Positions 26,466-34,036 of a stretch of 64,000 bases of DNA are shown here, one piece after another. Position numbers and translations under genes: made by a program. The notes beneath the pieces were generated by a model that was given only the letters and a program-made list of their open reading frames with translations, did no database searches and was not told where the DNA came from. Origin of the DNA: an uncultured Myxococcales bacterium (GTDB lineage Bacteria; Myxococcota_A; Polyangia; Polyangiales; Polyangiaceae); the NCBI GenBank assembly GCA_937902985.1, contig CALFNG010000193.1, forward strand, positions 1-64,000. Reading direction: 5' to 3'. Positions within the stretch are counted from its first letter, which is position 1. Each line of letters opens with the position of its first letter.

Positions 26466-26693
26466 ATGGGCAACATCGGCCCCATGGAAATCCTGCTCAT
26501 CGCGCTCGTCGCGCTGCTCCTTTTCGGCGCGGGCCGCATTGCCGACATCGGCAAGGGGCTGGGCCAGGGGATCAAGAACTTCAAGCAGGGCTTGAAGGAA
26601 GCCGAAGAGATCGACGCTTCGAAGAAGCCGGAGCAGCTCCCCCCCGCGAGCCCCGCGTCGACCGTGAAAGAAGACGGCGGCGCGAAGGCGTGA
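26466..26693 (+). CDS. tatA: Sec-independent protein translocase subunit TatA/TatE, 75 aa
   Basis: The product has the standard TatA form: a short periplasmic N-terminus, one transmembrane helix (~7-22, EILLIALVALLLFGAGR with the conserved Phe-Gly hinge) and an amphipathic helix (IGKGLGQGIKNFKQGLKEAE), then a charged disordered tail. It builds the pore of the twin-arginine export pathway for folded proteins, such as the Tat-signal DUF1552 protein encoded at 19420-20868. No tatB or tatC is in the window. It is probably co-transcribed with the membrane-protein gene upstream. Confidence 0.95.
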   Translation: MGNIGPMEILLIALVALLLFGAGRIADIGKGLGQGIKNFKQGLKEAEEIDASKKPEQLPPASPASTVKEDGGAKA

Positions 26694-26730
26694 CCTTGCC
26701 GCAGCTCGGGTGACGAGCTAGACGGGGCGC

Positions 26731-27930
26731 GTGCCTCGCAATTTCGCATCTCGGTTGAGCGTGGTGGCCCCGAGCATCACGCTGGCAATGAACTCCAAGG
26801 CTCTCGAGCAGAAGGCCAAGGGCGTCGACGTCTTTGCCTTCGGCGTGGGCGAGCCCGACTTCGAGCCGCCCGAGGCCGTGCGCGAAGCGGCCAAGCGCGC
26901 CATCGACGCCGGCTGCTCGAAGTACACCGCGGTGACCGGGGTCCCGGCGCTCAAAGAAGCGATCTGCGACGCGACGGAGCGCTCGCGCGGCTGGCGCCCG
27001 AAGAACGAGAACGTCTGCGTGAGCGTTGGCGCCAAGCATACGCTCTTCAACCTCGCTCTCGCGCTCTACGAGCCGGGCGACGAGGTGATCATTCCGAAGC
27101 CCTACTGGGTCAGCTACCCCGAGCAGGTGCGCATCGTCGGGGCGACGCCCGTGCTCGTCGACACCCGCGAAGAAGACGGGTGGAAGCTCCCTCCGGCGGC
27201 CCTCGAAAAGGCCCTGACGCCCAAGACCAAGGCCGTCATCCTGTGCACGCCCTGCAACCCGACGGGCCTCGCGTACACCGAAGAAGAGACGAAGGCGTTG
27301 ATCGACGTCGTGCGCAAACACGACTGCTGGCTCATCGTCGACGAGATCTACGCCGAGCTCATTTACGAGGGGCTGAAGTTCGTCTCCGCCGCGAAGATCG
27401 CGCCCGACCTCCGCGATCGCATGATCGTGGTCGACGGCGTGTCGAAGACCTACGCCATGACGGGGTGGCGTATCGGCTGGGCGCTCGCGCCCGCGCCGCT
27501 CGTCAAGGCGCTCGACGTCGTGCAGGGTCAGAGCACCACGAACCCGACGGCGGTGGCGCAGCACGCGGCCATCGCGGCGCTCAAGGGTTCGCCTGATGAT
27601 TTCGCGCGCATCCGGGCCACGTTCGAGAAGCGCCGCAACGCGATGGTCGCGGGCCTCACGTCGATTCCGGGCGTCAAGTGCCGGAAGCCCGACGGCGCGT
27701 TCTACGCCTTCGCCGACGTGCGCGGTCTCTACGGGCTCGACTGGAACGGCAAGAAGGTCGCGACCGACGAAGACGTCGCGTTCTGGATGCTCGAGAAGGC
27801 ACACGTCGCCGCGGTGCCGGGCAGCGGCTTCGGGGCGCCGGGATACGTTCGCTTCAGCTACGCCGCGAGCGAGGAGCGCATCGCGGCCGGTTGCGCGTCC
27901 ATCCGCGCGGCTGCAGCCGCCGCGCGCTGA
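26731..27930 (+). CDS. aspC: Class I aspartate aminotransferase, 399 aa
   Basis: All landmarks of the PLP fold-type I family are present: FGVGEPDFEPPE near the N-terminus, GAKHTLFNLA, the NPTG signature in TPCNPTGLAY, VDEIYAEL, the Schiff-base Lys239 in VSKTYAMTGWRIG, and the substrate-carboxylate Arg in GYVRFSYA. The subgroup is the one typical of bacteria that interconverts aspartate and 2-oxoglutarate with oxaloacetate and glutamate, though arylic or prephenate transaminase activity cannot be excluded. The start is GTG at 26731; the alternative internal ATG would remove the conserved SRLSVVAPS helix. Confidence 0.92.
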   Translation: MPRNFASRLSVVAPSITLAMNSKALEQKAKGVDVFAFGVGEPDFEPPEAVREAAKRAIDAGCSKYTAVTGVPALKEAICDATERSRGWRPKNENVCVSVGAKHTLFNLALALYEPGDEVIIPKPYWVSYPEQVRIVGATPVLVDTREEDGWKLPPAALEKALTPKTKAVILCTPCNPTGLAYTEEETKALIDVVRKHDCWLIVDEIYAELIYEGLKFVSAAKIAPDLRDRMIVVDGVSKTYAMTGWRIGWALAPAPLVKALDVVQGQSTTNPTAVAQHAAIAALKGSPDDFARIRATFEKRRNAMVAGLTSIPGVKCRKPDGAFYAFADVRGLYGLDWNGKKVATDEDVAFWMLEKAHVAAVPGSGFGAPGYVRFSYAASEERIAAGCASIRAAAAAAR

Positions 27931-28060
27931 TTGGTCACGTTCGAAGCGAGCCGGCAGCTCCCCTCGAGCTCCCCATCCGGGAGCACGCGGACTCGCAGAC
28001 GGGCCGCAGAGTTGCTCTAACGACGTTGCTCTCGCCGCCCGACGGGCCTAGACACTCGTC

Positions 28061-29458
28061 ATGCCGATCGCGAGTGTCGACCCCCGGAACGGAGAGACGC
28101 TTCAAACCTTCGCTGCACTGACCGACGCGGAGATTTCCGCGAAGATCGAAGCGGGGCACGGTGCCTTCCTGGGGTGGCGGCGCACGACCTTCGCCGCTCG
28201 GAGCAAGCCGATGCTCCGCGCCGCGGAGATCATGGAGGCCGAGAAGGAGACCCTCGGCCGGACGATGACCGAAGAGATGGGCAAGACGCTCGTCTCGTCG
28301 ATCGCCGAGGCCGAAAAGTGTGCGAGGGCGTGCCGCTACTACGCCGAGCATGCCGAGTCGCTCCTGGCCGATCAGGTCATCGCCACCGAGGCGGAGTCGA
28401 GCTACGCACGGCACCTTCCGCTCGGCGTCGTCCTTGCCGTGATGCCGTGGAACTTTCCCTTCTGGCAGGTGTTCCGCTTCATCGCGCCGACGCTCATGGC
28501 GGGGAACGCGGGCCTGCTGAAGCACGCGTCAAACGTTCCGCGATGCGCGCTGGCCATCGAAGACGTGCTGCTCCGTGCCGGCTTCCCCAGGGGACTCTTC
28601 CAGACGCTCCTCATCGGCGCCGGCGCCGTGCCGCGCGTGCTCGACGACCCGCGCGTGGTCGCGGCCACGCTGACCGGCAGCGAGCCCGCCGGGGCGGCCG
28701 TCGCCTCGCAAACTGGAAGGCTCATCAAGCCCACGGTGCTCGAGCTCGGCGGGAGCGACCCCTTCATCGTGATGCCGTCGGCTGATCTCGAGACGGCCGT
28801 GAAGACGGCGGTCAACGCGCGCACGCTCAACAACGGGCAGTCGTGCATCAACGCGAAGCGCTTCCTGGTGCACCAGGACGTCTACGCGAGGTTCGAGCGC
28901 GACTTCGTCGACGCGTTCGCCAAGCTCCGCATCGGTGACCCGATGAAGGCCGAGACCGAGATCGGACCGCTCGCCCTCGCCTCGGTGCGGAGCGACGTCG
29001 TGTCCCAGGTCGAGCGATCGGTGAAGGCGGGGGCGAAGCTCCTCACCGGTGGGGTCGCGCTGGATCAGAAGGGCTGGTGGTTCCGGCCCGGGATCCTGAG
29101 CGAGATCCCGCAGAGCGCCCCGACGTATCGCGAAGAGGTGTTCGGCCCGGTCGCGCTCCTCTTTCGCGTCGACGGCCTCGACGCCGCGATCGCGCTCGCG
29201 AACGAAAGCGAGTTCGGTCTGGGCAGCAGCGTGTGGACGAACGTCGGCATCGAGCAGCAGCGCTTCATCGACGAGATCGAGGCCGGCCAGACGTTCATCA
29301 ACGCGATGGTCTCGAGCGATCCGCGCCTGCCCTTCGGAGGCGTGAAGCACAGCGGCTACGGCCGCGAGCTCGCGACCGAGGGCATCCGCGCATTCGTGAA
29401 CACCAAGACCGTCTACATCGCCCGCCCGGCGAAGCACACCACGCAGCACAGCGAGTAA
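28061..29458 (+). CDS. NAD(P)-dependent succinate-semialdehyde dehydrogenase-type ALDH, 465 aa
   Basis: The aldehyde dehydrogenase superfamily is clear: PWNFPFWQVFR, TGSEPAGAAVA, catalytic Glu228 in LELGGSDPF, nucleophile Cys262 in GQSCINAKR, and EEVFGPVA plus FGGVKHSGYGREL near the end. The short N-terminus and GQSCI context place it nearest the Sad/YneI-type succinate semialdehyde dehydrogenases, which feed GABA carbon into the TCA cycle. Exact substrate is inferred. Lies 130 bp after the aminotransferase gene on the same strand, possibly its own unit. Confidence 0.9.
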   Translation: MPIASVDPRNGETLQTFAALTDAEISAKIEAGHGAFLGWRRTTFAARSKPMLRAAEIMEAEKETLGRTMTEEMGKTLVSSIAEAEKCARACRYYAEHAESLLADQVIATEAESSYARHLPLGVVLAVMPWNFPFWQVFRFIAPTLMAGNAGLLKHASNVPRCALAIEDVLLRAGFPRGLFQTLLIGAGAVPRVLDDPRVVAATLTGSEPAGAAVASQTGRLIKPTVLELGGSDPFIVMPSADLETAVKTAVNARTLNNGQSCINAKRFLVHQDVYARFERDFVDAFAKLRIGDPMKAETEIGPLALASVRSDVVSQVERSVKAGAKLLTGGVALDQKGWWFRPGILSEIPQSAPTYREEVFGPVALLFRVDGLDAAIALANESEFGLGSSVWTNVGIEQQRFIDEIEAGQTFINAMVSSDPRLPFGGVKHSGYGRELATEGIRAFVNTKTVYIARPAKHTTQHSE

Positions 29459-29513
29459 GGGTCTCCGGACACCTGCTCGTCGGGCCGGCGGCTCCTCCGC
29501 TCACCGCGCGCCA

Positions 29514-29663
29514 CTATCCATGGCTTCGAGAGCGAGGCCACTGCAGCCCGCCGACCGCGCCGTTGATCACGGCGCTGTCGAAGCCGAAGAGAAAGCCGCC
29601 CAGCGCCGCGGTGGTCGCGGGGAATGTGACGTACCTCGTGCCGTGCGCGCCGCTCTCTTTCAT
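29514..29663 (-). pseudogene. N-terminal fragment of a sugar-porter MFS transporter
   Basis: From the ATG at 29663, 49 residues can be read: a short polar start, then TTAALGGFLFGFDSAVINGAVGGLQ, which is the first transmembrane helix and following motif of the sugar-porter branch of the major facilitator superfamily. Immediately after GLQ the similarity ends (WPRSRSHG) and a TAG stop follows at 29514. Full-length members have ~450-500 residues and 12 helices. The missing part is not found nearby, so this is a deletion relic that still keeps its start region. Confidence 0.65.
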
Positions 29664-29735
29664 CGGGGCGCCGGCGAGTTTACACGCTCCGAAGGGGCGT
29701 CGCGCCCGCCTCTCTCCCAGCCCGCGCGCGAGAGG

Positions 29736-29873
29736 CTACTTGCCCTTCCTGGGAGGCGCGTTCGAGTTCGAGTTCGAGTTCGCCTTTGCGGTCGCGGCGG
29801 CCTTCTTCTGGTCCTTGCCCGCCGCGTCTTGTTTCTTGGATTTGTCTTTGGCCTTCGGTGATTTGTCGCCCAT
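29736..29873 (-). CDS. 45-residue lysine-rich protein
   Basis: This short gene starts at the ATG at 29873 and ends with TAG at 29736. The product begins MGDKSPKAKDKSKKQD, continues with DQKKAAATAKA and an Asn-Ser triplet repeat, and ends PPRKGK. About a third of the residues are lysine or arginine, so it is strongly basic and probably unstructured. I recall near-identical starts (MGDKSPKAKDKSKKQ) in many bacteria, always as small hypothetical proteins, which supports a real gene. Nucleic-acid binding is a reasonable guess, without direct evidence. The DNA of the Asn-Ser part is a (AACTCG)n hexamer. Confidence 0.72.
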   Translation of the reverse strand: MGDKSPKAKDKSKKQDAAGKDQKKAAATAKANSNSNSNAPPRKGK

Positions 29874-30133
29874 CGAACCAGCGTACGCTCATTCGACCCC
29901 CGCGACGCGCCGTTCCTTCGCGGGCGGGCCGCCGCCTCGCCTCGCTTCGGCGCCGCGCCGCGTTCATTGCGCCGCGAGGGCGCGGAGCAGCTCGGGGCGG
30001 CCTTCGTACGCCGCCGTGCACGGCTGGCCCTCGGCCCAGTAGAGCCGGCTCTCTTACGACGCGCTCGGTGCAGAAAGCACCGCCGACGAGCTATGCTTCG
30101 CCGGAGAGCCGAAGAGAGAGCTGGAGTCCCGCC

Positions 30134-30694
30134 ATGCCCGAAGACCGCGCGTCGTTCTCGCGAATGGACCAGAGCACCCGAGCCGAGTGGATGACCATCG
30201 GCCGCGCGACGGCCGAGCTCCAGTCTAGCGTCGCCGATCGAGTTGTCTCGATGCTGCGGGGCTTCGATCAGCTCTATGCCGGCTTCGCCGTGAGTCAGCT
30301 CCATCATGCCCTGCAAACGGCGACCATGGCGCGCCGCGCCAACGCATCCGACGAGATGGTGCTCTGCGCGCTTTGCCACGACATCGGCAAGCACGTATCG
30401 ATCGCCAACCACGCGGCGATCGCGGCCGAGATCCTGCGCCCGTACGTCTCGGACGACGCCTACAAGATCGTCCTGACGCATCAGCAGTTCCAGGGGCGGC
30501 ACTACTACGAGCACTTCGGCAAGAGCAGCACCCTTCGCGAGCGCCACCGCGCCGAGCCATGGTTCGCGCTCGCGGAGCGATTCACCGAAGAGTGGGATCA
30601 GGCCGCGTTCGACCCGGCGTATCGCGTCTTGCCCCTCGCGGAGTTCGAGCCCCTCGTGCGCGCGACGTTCGCGAACTATCCAACGGGGTATTGA
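30134..30694 (+). CDS. HD-domain phosphohydrolase/oxygenase-like protein, 186 aa
   Basis: The ATG at 30134 has GGAG upstream. The metal-binding HD pattern is present: a first His in QLHHALQTATMARR, then CALCHDIGKHVS, and a later His in VLTHQQFQGRHYYEHFG. The short single-domain form with HSLQTA-like and CHDIGK motifs is closest, from memory, to PhnZ-type di-iron oxygenases and small HD hydrolases. A conserved aromatic C-terminus (FALAERFTEEWDQAAFD) also fits that group. Soluble, no signal. The substrate cannot be told from sequence. Confidence 0.8.
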   Translation: MPEDRASFSRMDQSTRAEWMTIGRATAELQSSVADRVVSMLRGFDQLYAGFAVSQLHHALQTATMARRANASDEMVLCALCHDIGKHVSIANHAAIAAEILRPYVSDDAYKIVLTHQQFQGRHYYEHFGKSSTLRERHRAEPWFALAERFTEEWDQAAFDPAYRVLPLAEFEPLVRATFANYPTGY

Positions 30695-30868
30695 CGCGGT
30701 AAGAGCTCGGCTAGACTCGACGCGTCACCATCGCCAGGTCATGTCGACGGAGCCGCCGCCCGCGCTCGGCGAGAAGGCCACCTTGGCGGGGGTGTCTTTC
30801 GGCGCCGTCACGTACCGACGGGCGACGCTCCGCTCAGCCTCCACGCGCTCGACACGGTCGACGTGCTT

Positions 30869-31543
30869 TCAGGAGCCGCCGCGTTCGAGCCGGAGCGCGT
30901 CGCGAACGAGGCGGTCGACGTCTTTCGGGTCGTCGGTCGTGTAGTACCCGCGGATGTCGCCGCGCGGGTCGACGAGAACGAACCAGTCGCCGTGCGTCAC
31001 GTCGTAGTCGCGAGTCCCGTCGTTCGTGGTCGGCAGCTTCTCGAGCGCCACCTTGAAGCCTGTGACGACGGTGGCTTTCACGCTGTCGACGGGGCCGGTG
31101 ACGAAGGACCAGTGCGCGGGATCGGCGTCGGCGTGGGCCGCGTAGGCAGCGAGAACCGCGGGCGTGTCGTTCTCTGGATCGACCGAGAAGGAGACGAGCC
31201 GCGCGTTGCTCCCTTCGCGCGGGAGGCGCCCCTGCAGATCGGCCATGCGCGCCGTGAGGCGAGGGCATGATGCGGCGCACCGCGTGAAGATGAAGTCGAC
31301 CACGCTCACGTGGGCGAGCATCGACGCATCGGTGAACGGCGCCCCGATCTGGTCGACGAGCTTGAAGGCCGGCACGTGGCCATACGACGCGAGCGGCGGA
31401 AGCGGCCTGTAGTGCCGCGCGTAGTACGCGAGGCCCATCACGACCACCAGGCCCATGACGAGGACGATCGCGCGCGCCCGCAAGCGCCGGCCCCAGTACC
31501 CGGGCGACTCCTCGTCGTACTTGCCGCCGCCTTTGCCCGTCAC
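30869..31543 (-). CDS. SCO1/SenC copper chaperone, 224 aa
   Basis: Translation starts at the GTG at 31543, overlapping the cyoE stop as GTGA. One N-terminal transmembrane helix (IVLVMGLVVVMGLAYYA) anchors a thioredoxin-like domain with the copper-binding pair FTRCAASCP and the distal His in DVTHGDWFVLVDPRG. SCO proteins deliver copper to the CuA centre of cytochrome c oxidase at the outer face of the inner membrane. The coupling with cyoE, haem O synthase, fits oxidase assembly. The oxidase subunit genes themselves are not in the window. The 3' end faces the HD gene across 174 bp with nothing recognisable. Confidence 0.92.
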   Translation of the reverse strand: MTGKGGGKYDEESPGYWGRRLRARAIVLVMGLVVVMGLAYYARHYRPLPPLASYGHVPAFKLVDQIGAPFTDASMLAHVSVVDFIFTRCAASCPRLTARMADLQGRLPREGSNARLVSFSVDPENDTPAVLAAYAAHADADPAHWSFVTGPVDSVKATVVTGFKVALEKLPTTNDGTRDYDVTHGDWFVLVDPRGDIRGYYTTDDPKDVDRLVRDALRLERGGS

Positions 31544-32529
31544 GCCCGAGCGACCAGGAGGGCGACGAGCAGCGCCGGGAGGTAGATGACCGAGAACGCG
31601 AAGACCCCCTTGGCCCAGCGGCGCACGTCGAGCCGAGCCGTGCCCCGGACGCCGCGGAGGGCGAGCGCGAGGAACGCTGCGCCGAGCACGGTCGCTGCGG
31701 GGAGGTAGTACGCCCCCGCGAGACCGAACGGTACGAAGAGGAGAGACATCGCCACGAGCAGGACGGCGTAGAGCGCGACCGTGTGGCGCGCGGCCCGCTC
31801 GCCGTGCTGCACGCTGACGACCTGAAGGCCCGCGCGCGCATAGTCTTCGGCGCGGAAGATCGTGATCGCGGCGAAGTGCGGGATCTGCCAGAGAAAGAGG
31901 ACCCCGAAGAGGAGCAGGCCGCCGAGGCCGATCCCGCCCGTGACCGTGGCCCAACCGAGGAGCGGGGGGATCGCCCCGGGCACGGCGCCGACCAGCAACG
32001 CGAGGTGGGTGTGTCGCTTGAGCGGCGTGTAGATCGCGACGTAGCTGACGAGCGAGGCAAGCCCGAGGAGCGCCGTCGCGATGTTCACCATGAAGAGCAT
32101 CGGTACGGCGACGACGGCAAGCGTCAGACCGAAACCGAGCGCGACGTCGGGCGAGAGGCGGCCGGCAGGCAGCGGCCGGTTGCGCGTGCGGGCCATGAGG
32201 CCGTCGGTGTCGCGCTCCCACCACATGTTCAGGCTGTTGGCGGAGCCCACGATGAGAGCCGTTCCGACGAGCGAGAGGAGCTGCGTTCGGGCTGCGACGT
32301 GGCCTGGCGCGAGGGTGGCGCCGGCCGCTTCGGTCGCGAGGACCATCGCCGTGATGCGCGGCTTGGTGAGCGCGACGAGGTCGCGGCCGACAGCGAGAGT
32401 CCCCTGCGAGCGCGCCGGCGCCTCGGGCGCCACGACAGACGGCGTCTGCGCCGCAGCAACGCCGCTGGCGCCAGTACCGGACGCGGCGCGGTCGAAGCCC
32501 GTCGAGAGAATCAGCTCGGTATTCGCCAC
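31540..32529 (-). CDS. cyoE: Protoheme IX farnesyltransferase (haem O synthase), 329 aa
   Basis: This UbiA-superfamily membrane prenyltransferase has the two Asp-rich signatures: NMWWERDTDGLMARTRNRPLP for farnesyl diphosphate and magnesium, and YTPLKRHTHLALLVGAVPGAIPP. About nine transmembrane helices follow a ~45-residue Ala/Pro-rich N-terminal extension that is longer than usual. It adds farnesyl to haem B to give haem O for terminal oxidases. The ATG at 32529 is used; a later start at ~residue 45 is possible because the extension is not part of the fold. Downstream gene: SCO1, coupled by GTGA. Confidence 0.95.
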   Translation of the reverse strand: MANTELILSTGFDRAASGTGASGVAAAQTPSVVAPEAPARSQGTLAVGRDLVALTKPRITAMVLATEAAGATLAPGHVAARTQLLSLVGTALIVGSANSLNMWWERDTDGLMARTRNRPLPAGRLSPDVALGFGLTLAVVAVPMLFMVNIATALLGLASLVSYVAIYTPLKRHTHLALLVGAVPGAIPPLLGWATVTGGIGLGGLLLFGVLFLWQIPHFAAITIFRAEDYARAGLQVVSVQHGERAARHTVALYAVLLVAMSLLFVPFGLAGAYYLPAATVLGAAFLALALRGVRGTARLDVRRWAKGVFAFSVIYLPALLVALLVARA

Positions 32530-32698
32530 GCTCGCAGGACCTCGTTCTCGAAGAGCCTCGGGAGAGCCGGAGTTTTAGGGCTCGGCGCTCATCTCAGCAA
32601 GCGGTGTGCGACAGACCGCGACGATCGGTCACGGGACCGGATCAGCGATGGAAGGCGCCCAAGTCGACGCGCGACCTACCAGGCGAGGGCGCCCACTG

Positions 32699-32746
32699 TC
32701 AAGAGCCGGTTCAAGAGCCGGTTCAAGAGCCGGTTCGAGAGCCGTG
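32699..32746. repeat. 12-bp tandem repeat, three perfect copies plus one variant
   Basis: The unit TCAAGAGCCGGT occurs at 32699-32710, 32711-32722 and 32723-32734, with a fourth, altered copy (TCGAGAGCCGTG) to 32746. It lies seven bases downstream of the stop of the minus-strand membrane-protein gene. Unit length and position recall the array at 19387. Confidence 0.93.
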
Positions 32747-32752
32747 TGCAGG

Positions 32753-34012
32753 TCATGTCTCGCCCGGCGGGTCGCTGCCCTTGCCCGTCTCGACGCGCAT
32801 CGCGCTACGGATCGGGGGCGCGGGATCGGTGGACGGCGGGGGCGCCGCGGCTCCGTTCGCCGACCGGACGGGCGCCTTGGCCACGCCGCCGGCATCTTCG
32901 ATGCGGACCTCGCGCTCACGGATGAGCGCGCGCCACATGGCCTGCTCGTCGCCGCGAGCGAGGACCGCCCAGAACGACGCAACGACGGCGCACAGGGCGC
33001 GGAGGGGGGCGTCGAACGCTCCGCGCGAGACCAGGGCGAGAGCCAGTGCCGCCAGCACCCCGGCGCCGTGGCGCGGCTGAACGGCGACGGCCAACGCCAG
33101 CAGCAGCGACGCCGGCACGAGGAACGTGGCCAGCGCGTCGAGCCCGAATGGCGGCGGGACGCCCGGAGCGTCGGCGAGGGCGGTGTGCAAGACGGACTGC
33201 CAGAGCTCGGCGTCGGAGTGGACCCCGCGCGCCACGCCCCAGGTGAGCGCGACGGCGCCGCCGAGGGCCAGAGTCGAGCCCAGCTGCCCCGGGCCGCCGC
33301 CGCGGCTCCGGGTGCCGAGCCAGACGACCGCGAGCAGCTGGCCCGCGGCCTCGAAGAGGACGCCGGCGGTCGCGAGTCCGCGGCTCATCGAGAAGAGGCG
33401 CACGCTCGCCGTGTCGCCGGCGTGGATCGCGAGCGACCACGCGCCGAGCCGTGAGATGGCCGCGAAGGCGAGCACGAAGAGCAGCGCCGCCGAGACCCGC
33501 GTGTGTGGCGCGCCTGCGGACGCGTACGCCGCGGCGATCGACGTGACCACCGCGCCGATCGTGATGATGCCCGCGAAGAAGGGCGGGACCCGGTCGCGGA
33601 GCCCGTACGACGACACCGCCACGACGAGGGCCCCGCCGAAGATGAGCGTCGTGCGCGTGGCGACCGAGACGGTGTGGGCTCGCAGCAGCTCGATCGCTCC
33701 CCAGATGCCCAGCGCGAGCAGCAAGAGCAAGAGGAACACGGCGAACGCGCCCGACGCCCAGTCGAGCGCGACGACAATCGACTCGCTCGCGTTGCCGCGA
33801 ACGCCGGGCGCAACGATGACCCCGATGAGACCGGCCATGCCTGCCGCGATCGCGGCAGCTCGAAGCAGCCACCCGGCCGACGGGACAGACGACGAGGGCC
33901 CCGGCAGGCGCGATGACGGCGGCGGTCGCTCGTCGATTTTCGCGGGCGGCGTCGCGTCGTCTTCCGCCGAGGCGTCCCCGCGCATCGCGTCGGTCGCGTC
34001 GGCCATGCTCAT
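32753..34012 (-). CDS. Polytopic membrane protein of unknown function, 419 aa
   Basis: After a ~45-residue Pro/Ser/Asp-rich cytoplasmic start come about nine hydrophobic helices (first at ~48-68; later ones include FAVFLLLLLLALGIWGAIELL and GVLAALALALVSRGAF). The tail is Pro/Ala-rich. Charged residues within helices are few and no transporter or enzyme motif is evident. It follows the TonB-like gene at 25 bp and precedes cyoE, so it may share their transcript. Function unknown. Confidence 0.78.
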   Translation of the reverse strand: MSMADATDAMRGDASAEDDATPPAKIDERPPPSSRLPGPSSSVPSAGWLLRAAAIAAGMAGLIGVIVAPGVRGNASESIVVALDWASGAFAVFLLLLLLALGIWGAIELLRAHTVSVATRTTLIFGGALVVAVSSYGLRDRVPPFFAGIITIGAVVTSIAAAYASAGAPHTRVSAALLFVLAFAAISRLGAWSLAIHAGDTASVRLFSMSRGLATAGVLFEAAGQLLAVVWLGTRSRGGGPGQLGSTLALGGAVALTWGVARGVHSDAELWQSVLHTALADAPGVPPPFGLDALATFLVPASLLLALAVAVQPRHGAGVLAALALALVSRGAFDAPLRALCAVVASFWAVLARGDEQAMWRALIREREVRIEDAGGVAKAPVRSANGAAAPPPSTDPAPPIRSAMRVETGKGSDPPGET

Positions 34013-34036
34013 CCCGTACTCATGCGTGCGGAGAGC

